Shown: positions 10,644 through 19,205, counted from the first letter of the stretch. The stretch is 23,151 nucleotides of DNA from an uncultured Oscillospiraceae bacterium (GCA_910587255.1 CAJUKT010000017.1:1-23151), one strand, 5' to 3'. Program-made: numbers and translations. Notes: a model not told the origin generated them from the letters alone.

Positions 10644-12506
10644 TTATGACGCTGGAGGGGACTGGGACCGGCGGGCGTCGTCGTACATGCGGCGGTAAGC
10701 GTCCCGGCGGCCCTCGCCAAAGGCGCGCTTGATCTGTGCCGCCGCCCCGCCGTCCCGAAGCCTGGCGGTGAGCAGGGGGGAGAAGCGCTTCCCCTCCAGC
10801 TCCACGGCGGCCTGCACCGCCTCGTCAAAGGTCTTTTCCGCGCCCATGTAGATGGCGCTGCTGTGGGTGGTGGATTCAAGCCAGTCCACCAGGGCGATGA
10901 CATCGACCATCTGCCGCTCGGGGCATTCCAGCCGCGTATAAGTGGATGGGGCGCTGTGGGAGCCGTCGTACCAGGCATGATGGCCCAGGGCGGCGGCGGC
11001 ATAGCGGCTGGTGGAGGGGCGGGAGGAGAGCAGCTCCACCCCGGCGATGGTGTGGAGCCGGGCCATCTCATACTCCTCCTCAAACCACTGCCGGGCCGTC
11101 TGGGAGTAGAGCTCAATCATGTTGATCTTTCCGGCGTCGTGGAAGGCGCCGCAGCCCATGGCGTAATCCAGCACCGCAGCCCGCTTTTTTGCGGGGTTCT
11201 TAATGGCGCGGATGAACGCAATATCATCGAAAAAGGTGGGTTCCTCGTCCATGATGAGGGCGCACAGCGCTCTTGCGCCCGCGCCCACCACGTTGGAGTG
11301 GACATAGACCTCGGGGACGAAGCGCAGCAGGATCCGCTGGAGGAAATCGCTGTAAGGGATGCTGCTGTCGGTGGCCACAAAGGTGTGGGAGAGCTGGCGC
11401 AGATACAGGAAGAGTGCGCTGTTGCCGAAGGGGGAGGGGAAGGAGTCCACATAGTCCAGCATCCGCCGGTAGAGGCCCTCCACATATTCCTTGCGCCGGG
11501 GGATGTGGTCTGGATACTGCTGGAGGTACTGGCCGTAAAAGGCGGGCAGGGAGATCATGCTGTACATGCCGTCATTGGAGTAGTCGGCAGGATCGGCGGC
11601 GTCCAGCAGGCTCTCCGCTTTGGATAAAAGGGTGTCCAAATCATAAAGCCCGCAGTAATACTCGATGGCGTGGTAGGCAAAAGCGGATTTTGCGGGGGGC
11701 TGCCGGCCCTGCATCTCCTCCTCCTCAAACCGGCGCTGATAGACGATATAGGCGGACTCCATGATATCGGCCATATCCTGGGGGGTCATTACCTTTTCCC
11801 GGCTGTAGGAGATGCTGGAGGCCATGTTTTGGTGGGTCAGATAGATGAAACGGTCCCAAGGGAGGCTGGGGGCCTTTTCCTGGTAGTCCTTATCCTGTAG
11901 GATCTGAAGGGTTCCCTTAATCAGCCGGATCTTTTCACCTGGGGAGGCGAACTGCCCCAAAGCGATGTTGGCCCGGGAGCGGAGAATATACCCCCGGGTT
12001 TCAATGTCCTCAATCTGGTCGTAATACTTGAGGTAGGCCGCCGCCTCGGTGAAGCACAGCCGCATCCGGGTCATATATTTGGCGATATTTTCAAAGGGAA
12101 TGCCCACCAGCTTGCCGCACAGGCAGTTGCGCCCCATGCCCAGCCAGTACAGGTGCCGGACCATGGCGGCGCGGTCTTTTTTCTGCCGTGCCAGGGTGAG
12201 AAGCGCCTGGCGGATCTGGCAGAACAGGCCCACGTCCAGCTCCCGCCGGGCATCGTAGAGCTGGGCGGAGAACTCCTCCAGCTCACAAACCGTACCGGCA
12301 TCCGCTTGAAACAGCTCGTCCAGCTCCGGGAACAAGCAGCTTCGCAGCAGCTCTACGTTGCGCTTGGCCATCTGCGCGGCCTGGATTTCGCTGCGGCGCA
12401 GATGGGCGCAGTATTCCTCAAAGGAGGTCTGCTCCGGCTTTTTCCATTGGGTCAGATCGGCGATCTGCCGCAGATTGGCGATGTATTCTTCTTGATAGGG
12501 CTGCAT
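10644..12506 (-). CDS. HD-domain protein, degenerate HD-GYP type
   Basis: A 620-residue soluble protein. Residues about 1-400 are helical, possibly repeat-like. The C-terminal third carries an HD metal-binding domain: His456-Asp457 (FHDAGK), HTIAG, His509-His510 (GHHAWYDGS) and DVIALVDWLES. This order resembles HD-GYP cyclic-di-GMP phosphodiesterases (HDIGK, HHERWDGSGYP), but the GYP motif itself is replaced (DGSHSAP). It could be a phosphodiesterase or a signalling output module. It starts 37 bases after the hybrid histidine kinase on the same strand, behind GGGAGGG. This suggests a two-component pair in which the HD protein is the partner, which is inferred from position. Confidence 0.8.
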   Translation of the reverse strand: MQPYQEEYIANLRQIADLTQWKKPEQTSFEEYCAHLRRSEIQAAQMAKRNVELLRSCLFPELDELFQADAGTVCELEEFSAQLYDARRELDVGLFCQIRQALLTLARQKKDRAAMVRHLYWLGMGRNCLCGKLVGIPFENIAKYMTRMRLCFTEAAAYLKYYDQIEDIETRGYILRSRANIALGQFASPGEKIRLIKGTLQILQDKDYQEKAPSLPWDRFIYLTHQNMASSISYSREKVMTPQDMADIMESAYIVYQRRFEEEEMQGRQPPAKSAFAYHAIEYYCGLYDLDTLLSKAESLLDAADPADYSNDGMYSMISLPAFYGQYLQQYPDHIPRRKEYVEGLYRRMLDYVDSFPSPFGNSALFLYLRQLSHTFVATDSSIPYSDFLQRILLRFVPEVYVHSNVVGAGARALCALIMDEEPTFFDDIAFIRAIKNPAKKRAAVLDYAMGCGAFHDAGKINMIELYSQTARQWFEEEYEMARLHTIAGVELLSSRPSTSRYAAAALGHHAWYDGSHSAPSTYTRLECPERQMVDVIALVDWLESTTHSSAIYMGAEKTFDEAVQAAVELEGKRFSPLLTARLRDGGAAAQIKRAFGEGRRDAYRRMYDDARRSQSPPAS

Positions 12507-12543
12507 GGCTCATCCCTCCCTGTGCCGCGTGGGGCCGGACTGC

Positions 12544-14271
12544 TCAGCGCCGGGGCTCGCGGGGCTTCAGCTGCCGGCGCAGAATGTCCATCAGGCGGTC
12601 TACATCCACCGGCTTGGAGACGTGCTCGTTCATGCCGGCCGCCCGGGACAGCCGGATATCCTCCACAAAGGCGTTGGCCGTCATGGCCACGATCCATACG
12701 CCCTGCGCGTCCTGTCTGGGCAGGGCGCGGATGCGCCGGGTGGTCTCGAAGCCGTCCATCACCGGCATCTGGATATCCATAAGAATGAGGTCGTACCAGC
12801 CCTCTGGGGAACGCTGGAACAGGTCAAGCGCCTGGGCGCCGTCACCCGCCGCGTCTACCTGGACGCCGGTCATACCCAGCAGCTCCATGGCGATTTCCTG
12901 GTTGAGCTCATTGTCCTCCACCAATAGAATACGGCTGCCGCTGTAGTCGTCTTCCCGGCTGCCGCCGGCCTGGGGGCCCGCGCCCGCCCCGCTGGTGAGG
13001 GCGGACAGGGTTTCCAGCAGCTTGCTGGGGAAGAGGGGACAGGGCACAAAGGCGCTGATCCCCGCCCGGACGGCGCGATATTCAATTTGGGCCCAGTCCT
13101 GATCCGACACCAGTATGATGGGGAAATCCGGCCCCGCTAGCTGGCGGACGTGGGAGGCCATGTCCAAGGACGGCATGTCGGCCAGCTCCTGCCCCAGAAG
13201 CAGGGCGCAGGGCATATGCCCCTCATACTGGGCCTCGGTGAGCCGGGTGACGGCGGCCAGCCCGGTCTCCAGGCGGACGGGCGCCAGACCTGCGCCGCGC
13301 AGGCAGCCCATGATCTGTTCGGCCCGGTCCGTCAGGCCCTCGGCCACCAGTACAGCGGCCCCTGCGGGGAAAGCAAAGGCATCGTGCCCCTTGCGGGAGA
13401 GCAGCATGGGCAGGTCAATGCGGAATACGCTGCCCTTGCCCTCTTCGCTGTCCACGGTGATGACGCCGCCCATGGCGTCCACCAGCTTTTTGACAATGGA
13501 CATACCCAAGCCGGTGCCCTCAATTTTGTTGACGGCGCTGCTCTTCACCCGCTCGAAGGGGAGGAAGATACGCTGGAGAAATTCGGGGCTCATGCCGATG
13601 CCGTTGTCCTGGCAGGAAAAAATCAGCCGCACTGCCGGCAGGCCGTCCCGGTCCGGCGCGGGGCACTGGGAGAATCGGACCTGGATTTGGCCGCCGTCCT
13701 GGGTGTACTTCACCGCGTTGCCGATGATATTGACCAGAATCTGCCGCAGGCGGAGGGAGTCGCCCAGCAGGTTTTCCTCCAGGATATCCCCGATGCCGAT
13801 TTGCAGGGACTGGTTTTTTTGGACGGCCTGGGGGCGGACGATAACGGCAATGTCGTGGACCAGATCCGCCAGGGAGAAGGGCTCCTCGTTGAGGGCCATG
13901 CGGCCGCTGTCAATGCGGGACATGTCCAATACGTCGTTGACCAGGCTCATCAGATGGGAGGAGGCGGTCTGGATCTTGCCCAGGCAGTCGTGTACCCGGG
14001 CCTTTTCGTCGATGTGGGCCAGGCCGATGGCGGTCATACCTACAATGGCGTTCATAGGGGTGCGGATATCGTGGGACATGTTGGACAGAAAGCGGCTTTT
14101 GGCCTGATTTGCCGCTTGGGCGTCGGCCAGCGCCTGTTCCAGGGCAGAGGTTTCCTGTATCAGCCGCTCCAGCTCCCGCGACAGCGCAGCGTTGGCCTGC
14201 CTCAGCTCGTCCAGCTGGCCGGGATGCTCTGAATTTTGACGGGCAGGCGCCCTGTCCATCTGTTCCATCAT
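12544..14271 (-). CDS. Soluble hybrid histidine kinase with receiver domain
   Basis: A 575-residue protein. Residues about 10-55 form a coiled coil, followed by HisKA with phospho-acceptor His67 (NMSHDIRTPMN). HATPase_c follows with NIIGNAVKYT, DNGIGM and GTGLGMSIV. A degenerate receiver-like segment comes next (lacking a clear phospho-Asp: CALLLGQELADM), then a full receiver with VEDN, Asp499 (LILMDIQMPVMDG) and the conserved Lys in SKPVD. There is no membrane segment or recognised sensor domain, so the signal is unknown. The start at 14271 is chosen for GGAGAGG upstream; an in-frame ATG at 14319 has no such site. It probably passes signals to the HD protein behind it. Confidence 0.88.
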   Translation of the reverse strand: MMEQMDRAPARQNSEHPGQLDELRQANAALSRELERLIQETSALEQALADAQAANQAKSRFLSNMSHDIRTPMNAIVGMTAIGLAHIDEKARVHDCLGKIQTASSHLMSLVNDVLDMSRIDSGRMALNEEPFSLADLVHDIAVIVRPQAVQKNQSLQIGIGDILEENLLGDSLRLRQILVNIIGNAVKYTQDGGQIQVRFSQCPAPDRDGLPAVRLIFSCQDNGIGMSPEFLQRIFLPFERVKSSAVNKIEGTGLGMSIVKKLVDAMGGVITVDSEEGKGSVFRIDLPMLLSRKGHDAFAFPAGAAVLVAEGLTDRAEQIMGCLRGAGLAPVRLETGLAAVTRLTEAQYEGHMPCALLLGQELADMPSLDMASHVRQLAGPDFPIILVSDQDWAQIEYRAVRAGISAFVPCPLFPSKLLETLSALTSGAGAGPQAGGSREDDYSGSRILLVEDNELNQEIAMELLGMTGVQVDAAGDGAQALDLFQRSPEGWYDLILMDIQMPVMDGFETTRRIRALPRQDAQGVWIVAMTANAFVEDIRLSRAAGMNEHVSKPVDVDRLMDILRRQLKPREPRR

Positions 14272-14303
14272 GAAAAATCCTCTCCGCTCCAGAAAATGAA
14301 ATT

Positions 14304-14330
14304 CATGCCTTTTTATCATATCACATACAG
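14304..14330 (-). promoter_or_regulatory. Possible extended -10 promoter for the kinase operon
   Basis: On the minus strand TGATATGAT gives an extended -10 box about 40 bases before the kinase start. No clear -35 is seen. Confidence 0.35.
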
Positions 14331-14413
14331 CGGAAATTTGCTATAGCTCTTTTTGAAAGAAAAGGAACTTTTGTGCCCTCCGCCGGAGGGAGGAAAGAAA
14401 TTAAGCGCCGGGC

Positions 14414-14443
14414 TTGACGGGTGCGGGCGGATTCGGGTAGAAT
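14414..14443 (+). promoter_or_regulatory. Promoter of tgt
   Basis: TTGACG (14414-14419), an 18-base spacer and TAGAAT (14438-14443), about 65 bases before the tgt start. The divergent gap 14272-14507 holds this and a CCCTCC/GGAGGG hairpin. Confidence 0.7.
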
Positions 14444-14507
14444 ATGGAGAGAAGAGCACAATTGGCGGAGCCGAAGGCATGGTATCGAAAACTGTAAGGA
14501 GAATGAT

Positions 14508-15641
14508 ATGTTTCAAGTGATCAAAACCGAGGGTGCGGCCCGGCGAGGGGAGTTCACCTGTCCCCATGGAACGGTGCAGACCCCGGTGTTTATGAATGTG
14601 GGCACCCAGGGGGCCATCAAGGGGGCAGTGTCCGCCTTTGACTTAAAGGAGCTGGGCTGTCAGGTGGAGCTGTCCAACACCTACCATCTCCATCTGCGCC
14701 CCGGGGACGACGTGGTGCGGCAGATGGGGGGGCTGCACAAGTTTATGAGGTGGGAGGGGCCGATGCTCACCGACTCCGGCGGGTTCCAGGTGTTTTCGCT
14801 GGCGGGTCTGCGGAAGATCACCGAGGAGGGGGTCACTTTTTCCTCCCACATCGACGGCAGGCGCATTTTTATGGGGCCTGAGGAGTCCATGCGCATCCAG
14901 TCCAATTTGGGCAGCGATGTGGCCATGGCCTTTGACGAGTGCGTGGAGAATCCCGCGCCCTATGATTACGCCAAGGCGTCCTGTGAGCGCACCCTGCGCT
15001 GGCTGGAGCGCTGCAAGGCGGAGCATGACCGGCTTTGCGCGCAGCCGGAATGCGTCAATCCCGGCCAGGTGCTTTTCGGCATCAACCAGGGGGCTACCTA
15101 CGAGGACCTGCGGGTATGGCACATGAAGCAGACGGCCCAAATCGACTGCGGCGGCTACGCCATCGGCGGCCTGGCGGTGGGGGAGCCCACCGAGGTGATG
15201 TACGCCATCATCGAGGCAGTAGAGCCCCATATGCCGGCGGACAAGCCCCGGTACCTCATGGGGGTTGGCACGCCCTCCAACATCATTGAGGCGGTGGCCC
15301 GGGGGGTGGACTTTTTCGACTGTGTGATGCCTGCCCGCAATGCCCGCCATGGCAAGCTGTTCACCTGGGACGGGGCGCTGAACATTAAAAATGAACGCTT
15401 TAAGCTGGATGAGCGGCCCATCGACCCCCGCTGCGGCTGTCCGGTGTGCCAAAACTTTTCCAGGGCGTATCTGCGCCACCTGTTCGTGTCCGGGGAGATG
15501 CTGGCCATGCGGCTTGCGGTGATGCACAACCTGTATTTCTACAACGAACTGGCCGGACGTATTAGGGAGGCGCTGGACGCGAGGCAGTTTTCCGGCTTCC
15601 GTGGGGAATACTCCCGGCGTCTGGCGGGACGGGCCGAGTGA
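14508..15641 (+). CDS. tgt: Queuine tRNA-ribosyltransferase (tRNA-guanine transglycosylase)
   Basis: A 377-residue TIM-barrel enzyme that swaps guanine-34 for preQ1 in tRNAs with GUN anticodons. Asp89 in TDSGGFQVFSL and the second catalytic Asp in GVDFFDCVMPARNARHG are present, as is the GGLAVGEP substrate loop. The structural zinc site is Cys309, Cys311, Cys314 and His340 (CGCPVC ... VMH). Length is normal. The start at 14508 is chosen because of AAGGAG upstream; the frame is open to 14421 without a good site. yajC follows after 100 bases with its own promoter, which is a common arrangement. Confidence 0.96.
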   Translation: MFQVIKTEGAARRGEFTCPHGTVQTPVFMNVGTQGAIKGAVSAFDLKELGCQVELSNTYHLHLRPGDDVVRQMGGLHKFMRWEGPMLTDSGGFQVFSLAGLRKITEEGVTFSSHIDGRRIFMGPEESMRIQSNLGSDVAMAFDECVENPAPYDYAKASCERTLRWLERCKAEHDRLCAQPECVNPGQVLFGINQGATYEDLRVWHMKQTAQIDCGGYAIGGLAVGEPTEVMYAIIEAVEPHMPADKPRYLMGVGTPSNIIEAVARGVDFFDCVMPARNARHGKLFTWDGALNIKNERFKLDERPIDPRCGCPVCQNFSRAYLRHLFVSGEMLAMRLAVMHNLYFYNELAGRIREALDARQFSGFRGEYSRRLAGRAE

Positions 15642-15660
15642 ATTTTATTTTGAAAAGGGC

Positions 15661-15689
15661 TTGTCTTTACCAGGTCTTTCCGTTATAAT
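15661..15689 (+). promoter_or_regulatory. Promoter of yajC
   Basis: TTGTCT (15661-15666), a 17-base spacer and TATAAT (15684-15689). Confidence 0.8.
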
Positions 15690-15741
15690 GCTTTTAATGC
15701 CGTGAGCAAGCAAACATTTTGACATAGGAGGAACCATTATC

Positions 15742-16104
15742 ATGTATATTCTGTCCGCGTCTGCGGGCGCAGCCGCCGACGTCGGCGGCGTGTCGCTGTT
15801 CTCGCCGCTGGTTCTCTGTGTGGTCATGCTGGTGGCCATGTATTTCCTGATGATCCGCCCGGAGAATAAGAAGAAAAAAGCCGCCGCCGAAATGCGCAGC
15901 AGCCTGAAGGTGGGCGATGTGATCACTACCATTGGCGGCGTGGTGGGCACCATCTGCGCCGTGAAGGAGCAGACCATAGTGATGGAGACCGGCGCGGACC
16001 GCGTTCGCGTGGAGTTTACCAAGTGGGCTATTTCCAGCAAGGGCACCCAGAGTACCGAAGAGGCTCCCGCGCCCGAAAAGACGGACAAAAAGGCTGACAA
16101 GTGA
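15742..16104 (+). CDS. yajC: Preprotein translocase accessory subunit YajC
   Basis: A 120-residue inner-membrane protein. Residues about 20-40 form the single membrane helix (SPLVLCVVMLVAMYFLMIRP), followed by the family signature RPENKKKKAAAEMRSSLKVGDVITTIGG and VVGTICAVKEQTIVMET. YajC associates with SecDF and the SecYEG channel. The C-terminal tail is Lys/Glu-rich, as is common. TAGGAGGAA precedes the ATG. The gene sits after tgt, as in many bacteria. Confidence 0.94.
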   Translation: MYILSASAGAAADVGGVSLFSPLVLCVVMLVAMYFLMIRPENKKKKAAAEMRSSLKVGDVITTIGGVVGTICAVKEQTIVMETGADRVRVEFTKWAISSKGTQSTEEAPAPEKTDKKADK

Positions 16105-16126
16105 TCCTCGCAGGCTGAGGAATGAC

Positions 16127-16178
16127 AAGCACCTCTTTTGCATATGGTATAGAAACCATGTGAAAAGGGGTGCTTTTT
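16127..16178 (+). terminator. Long hairpin after yajC, overlapping the next ribosome site
   Basis: AAGCACC (16127-16133) pairs with GGTGCTT (16169-16175), CTTTT with AAAAG, and CATATGGT with ACCATGTG. T bases follow. The right arm contains the AAAAGGGG ribosome site of the gene at 16179. Confidence 0.75.
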
Positions 16179-16601
16179 ATGGGGAAAGGCGAGACACAGG
16201 GGATGAATGCCGTGCAGATGGCCACAGGGGTGGCGCTGGGCGGCCTGCTGGCCCTGGGGGTGGAGCTGATCCTGCTGCTGCTGGGTGCGGCGGCGGTATC
16301 CAGGGGAATTCTGAAAGACAGCGCGGCGCCCCAGCTGACGGCGGCGGCGTGCGTGCTGGGCTGCTTTGCCGGGGGCCTGCTGGCCTGCGCCCGGTGGAAG
16401 TCACGGCGGCTGCTGGGCGGGCTGGCCGCGGGAGCGGTGTGCTATCTGCTCATACTGGCGGTGGGCCTGCTGATGAGCGAGGCGCTGGCGCTGGGCGGCC
16501 AGGCGCTGGTCGAGCTGGCGGGCTGTCTGTGCGGCGGGGCGCTGGCGGGAGTGCTCAGCGGCGGAAGGAAGAAGAAACGCTCGGCCGCCCGCAAGAAATA
16601 G
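16179..16601 (+). CDS. TIGR04086-type membrane protein
   Basis: A 140-residue, very hydrophobic protein with four likely membrane helices (about residues 14-37, 48-66, 73-94 and 100-120) and a basic tail (GGRKKKRSAARKK). Its size, topology and position directly after yajC match the TIGR04086 family of uncharacterised clostridial membrane proteins. The start at ATG 16179 has AAAAGGGG upstream, but that site lies in the stem of a terminator-like hairpin. ATG 16203 is a possible alternative. Function is unknown. Confidence 0.75.
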   Translation: MGKGETQGMNAVQMATGVALGGLLALGVELILLLLGAAAVSRGILKDSAAPQLTAAACVLGCFAGGLLACARWKSRRLLGGLAAGAVCYLLILAVGLLMSEALALGGQALVELAGCLCGGALAGVLSGGRKKKRSAARKK

Positions 16602-16663
16602 CGGCGGTGCGTGGGCGCGGCGGAGGATTTCGGCGGAAAAGCGGGGAGGCTGCGCGGAACCTC

Positions 16664-16692
16664 TTGACAAAGGGAAATAAAATATCTATAAT
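16664..16692 (+). promoter_or_regulatory. Consensus promoter of greA-lysS
   Basis: TTGACA (16664-16669), a 17-base spacer and TATAAT (16687-16692): a perfect sigma-A consensus, about 80 bases before greA. Confidence 0.92.
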
Positions 16693-16773
16693 TCCATAAA
16701 ACCGCTGTGATGAGGCGACCTGTTTGCCCATCTGCGGCGTCCGCCGGGGGCGGGAAGAAAGGATGAGGCAGAC

Positions 16774-17247
16774 ATGGCCAAGGAATACAAGCTGAGCGCG
16801 GAGCGTCTGGAGGAACTGAAACAAGAGCTGGTGTATCTCAAAACCGTGCGGGAGAAAGAGGTGGCCGACCTCATCAAGGAGGCCCGGTCCTTCGGCGACC
16901 TGTCGGAGAACAGCGAGTACGATGAGGCGAAAAATGAGCAGGGCAAGCTGTACTCCCGCATTGCCGAGCTGGAGAACATTCTGGCAAACTATGTGGTCAT
17001 TGAGGAGAGCGCCGACAACTCCAACACCGTGCGCATGGGCAGCCGGATCACAGTGAAGGATGTGGCCACCGGCGAAGAGGAGTCCTACCAGGTGGTGGGC
17101 TCCCAGGAGGCCGACCCCATGAACGGGCGCATTTCGGAAGAATCCCCCTTCGGCAAGGCCCTGCTGGGCAAGGCCGTGGGCGAGGTGGCGGTGGTGGAGG
17201 CCCCCGCCGGCAATATTGAGTATGAGGTGGTTGCCATCCAGCGGTGA
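16774..17247 (+). CDS. greA: Transcription elongation factor GreA
   Basis: A 157-residue protein of the usual length. The N-terminal coiled coil (residues about 8-75: LEELKQELVYLKTVREKEVA through GDLSENSEYDEAKNEQ) carries the conserved acidic tip residues that reach the RNA polymerase active site and trigger transcript cleavage. The C-terminal FKBP-like domain includes GSRITVKDVATGEEESYQVV and ISEESPFGKALLGK. It rescues backtracked RNA polymerase. lysS follows after 32 bases in the same operon, a frequent pairing in Firmicutes. Confidence 0.96.
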   Translation: MAKEYKLSAERLEELKQELVYLKTVREKEVADLIKEARSFGDLSENSEYDEAKNEQGKLYSRIAELENILANYVVIEESADNSNTVRMGSRITVKDVATGEEESYQVVGSQEADPMNGRISEESPFGKALLGKAVGEVAVVEAPAGNIEYEVVAIQR

Positions 17248-17279
17248 GGACGGCGCTGCAATACAAAGGAGAGAAGATC

Positions 17280-18785
17280 ATGTCTGATCAGACTAATAAC
17301 CAGCCCGTTCAGGAGGAGCCCTCCCTGTCCGAGCTGCTTCAGGTCCGGCGGGACAAGCTGGCCGCCCTGCGGGAGCAGGGGCAGGACCCCTTTGTCATCA
17401 CCAGGTTCGATGTCACCCATCACAGCGATGAAATTAAGGAGCGCTTTGAAGAGATGGAGGGGCAGGGCGTCCGGCTGGCCGGCCGCCTGATGAGCAAGCG
17501 CGGCATGGGTAAGGCGGTGTTCTCAGACCTTCAGGACGGCGCTGGCCGCATTCAGCTCTATGTCCGCATTGACGACGTGGGGGAGGAGGCGCTGGCAGCC
17601 TTTAAAAAGTATGATATCGGCGATATCGTGGGGGTTGAGGGGGAGGTATTCCGCACCAAGCGGGGGGAGATCTCCATTAAAGCGAAGACTGTCACCCTGC
17701 TGTCCAAGTCCCTGCTGCCCCTGCCGGAGAAATTCCACGGCCTTACCGATGTGGAGACCCGCTGCCGCCAGCGGTATGTGGATCTCATCATGAACCCGGA
17801 TGTGAAGCGGAACTTTGTCATCCGCTCCCAGTTTATCAAGCATGTGCGGGACTTTATGGACGCAAGGGGCTATATGGAGGTGGAGACCCCGGTACTCAAC
17901 ACCATCTCCGGCGGCGCCACCGCGCGGCCCTTTATCACCCACCATAATACCCTGGATATCGACATGTACATGCGCATCGCCACCGAGCTGCCCTTGAAGC
18001 GGCTCATCGTGGGCGGGCTGGAGCGGGTGTACGAGATGGGCCGCATTTTCCGCAACGAGGGGATGGACAACCGGCACAACCCGGAGTTCACCACTATTGA
18101 GCTCTACCAGGCTTACGCCGACTTCAACGACATGATGGACCTGTTCGAGGATTTGCTGACCTCCGCCGCCCAGAAGATCCTGGGCACCTATCAGCTCCAG
18201 TGGCAGGGGCAGGACATCGACCTCACCCCGGGCTGGCCCCGCCTGCCCATGTACGAGGCGGTAAAGCAGTATACCGGCCTGGACTTTATGGCGATGGGCA
18301 CAGATGAAGAGGCGGTGGCCGCCGCCAAGTCCATCGGCGTGGAGCTGCCCGAAACCGCCGACAAGACCTGGGGCAACGCCCTGTACGAGGTGTTCGACCA
18401 GCGGGTGGAGGAGAAGCTGATTCAGCCCACGTTCATCACCATGCACCCGGTTGACGTATCCCCCCTGGCCAAGCGCTCCCCCAAGGACCCCCGGCTCACC
18501 GAGCGCTTTGAGCTGTTTATCTGCCGCAGCGAGATGGGCAACGCCTTCTCCGAGCTCAACGACCCCATCGACCAGCGCCAGCGCTTCCAGAAGCAGGTGG
18601 AGATGCGTGCCCGCGGGGATGACGAGGCGGGCATGATGGACGAGGACTATATTACCGCCCTGGAATACGGCCTGCCCCCCACGGGCGGCATGGGCATCGG
18701 CATAGACCGCTGTGTTATGCTCCTCACCAACAATGATTCCATCCGGGAGGTTTTGCTCTTCCCCACGATGAAGCCGGTGGATTGA
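17280..18785 (+). CDS. lysS: Lysyl-tRNA synthetase, class II
   Basis: A 501-residue enzyme that charges tRNA-Lys. The N-terminal OB-fold (VRLAGRLMSKRGMGKAVFSD) binds the anticodon. The catalytic core shows motif 2 (GLERVYEMGRIFRNEGMDNR, then HNPEFTTIE) and motif 3 (GMGIGIDRCVMLLTNN). Length and the C-terminal VLLFPTMKPVD are normal. The start at 17280 has AAAGGAG upstream; an in-frame ATG at 17244 lies at the greA stop and lacks one. The next element begins right after the stop. Confidence 0.97.
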   Translation: MSDQTNNQPVQEEPSLSELLQVRRDKLAALREQGQDPFVITRFDVTHHSDEIKERFEEMEGQGVRLAGRLMSKRGMGKAVFSDLQDGAGRIQLYVRIDDVGEEALAAFKKYDIGDIVGVEGEVFRTKRGEISIKAKTVTLLSKSLLPLPEKFHGLTDVETRCRQRYVDLIMNPDVKRNFVIRSQFIKHVRDFMDARGYMEVETPVLNTISGGATARPFITHHNTLDIDMYMRIATELPLKRLIVGGLERVYEMGRIFRNEGMDNRHNPEFTTIELYQAYADFNDMMDLFEDLLTSAAQKILGTYQLQWQGQDIDLTPGWPRLPMYEAVKQYTGLDFMAMGTDEEAVAAAKSIGVELPETADKTWGNALYEVFDQRVEEKLIQPTFITMHPVDVSPLAKRSPKDPRLTERFELFICRSEMGNAFSELNDPIDQRQRFQKQVEMRARGDDEAGMMDEDYITALEYGLPPTGGMGIGIDRCVMLLTNNDSIREVLLFPTMKPVD

Positions 18786-18925
18786 ATTTCGACGTAAAAT
18801 GTTCAAAAAATCCGCTATTTTTATAAAAAAGAAAAGGATAACGACTTGATTTGTTGCAATCCTGTAAGTGCGATTTTCGGTTTTACGACAGATTTACGAC
18901 AAAGGAAAAGGATTTGGTATGGCAT
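18786..18925. other. A+T-rich junction with repeated TTTACGACA
   Basis: No gene is seen. The composition falls sharply after lysS. TTTACGACA occurs twice 11 bases apart (near 18881 and 18892), and GACGTAAAA lies in the opposite sense near 18791. This is where an integrated element would meet the chromosome. Confidence 0.4.
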
Positions 18926-18966
18926 AAGAAGTACCAGCCTCTGGGCTGGTACTTCTTACTCTTTTT
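18926..18966 (+). terminator. Strong intrinsic terminator
   Basis: AAGAAGTACCAGCC and GGCTGGTACTTCTT pair perfectly over 14 bp with loop TCTG, followed by ACTCTTTTT. It is the only good terminator between lysS and the next gene. Confidence 0.92.
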
Positions 18967-18983
18967 AGATGGGAGTAATCAAC

Positions 18984-19205
18984 ATGAGAGAAGGCATCTT
19001 AATCCCTGATATGCAAAGCGGACGTGCGGATATCCGCTTTAACAGCGACGACTGCTACGGGGGACTCCACTGCGGCACCACAATGGATATCTGGTTAAAT
19101 GGGCAGTGGGTACCCACTCGCATTGAGATGAACGGCAGCGGTTGGTTCCTGGTTGGCGTTCAGATTGAGACGCTGTGGGGGCAGAGGGTACGCATCCGCT
19201 GGTAA
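18984..19205 (+). CDS. DUF5348-type small protein
   Basis: A 73-residue, beta-rich protein (MREGILIPDMQSGRADIRFN, then CGTTMDIWLNGQWVPTRIEM and VGVQIETLWGQRVRIRW). The W-x-P-T-R-I-E and L-x-G-x-x-V-x-I-R-W ending are typical of DUF5348 proteins, frequent in clostridial integrative elements. GGGAG upstream favours ATG 18984 over ATG 18969. Its stop ends next to that of the convergent SRAP gene (no gap). Confidence 0.7.
   Translation: MREGILIPDMQSGRADIRFNSDDCYGGLHCGTTMDIWLNGQWVPTRIEMNGSGWFLVGVQIETLWGQRVRIRW

Noticed and set aside
10392..10649. 85-codon plus-strand ORF in the gap before the HD gene
   Set aside because: No ribosome site, it runs through the direct repeat and the terminator stem, and the product is of low plausibility.
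13115..14232. Two long plus-strand ORFs opposite the histidine kinase
   Set aside because: The minus-strand kinase carries all catalytic motifs in order; the plus-strand frames are shadows without motifs.
14365..14395. CCCTCC/GGAGGG hairpin between the kinase and tgt genes as a terminator
   Set aside because: It lies between two divergent genes with no T tract on either strand, so there is no transcript for it to end.
17487..17540. CTGATGAG inside lysS as another hammerhead core
   Set aside because: No following GAAA, stem III or stem I pairing is present; it is an ordinary codon sequence (Leu-Met-Ser).
17523..18806. Long minus-strand ORF opposite lysS
   Set aside because: Antisense shadow of a well-supported class II lysyl-tRNA synthetase; the sequence is His/Val/Gly-rich with no family match.
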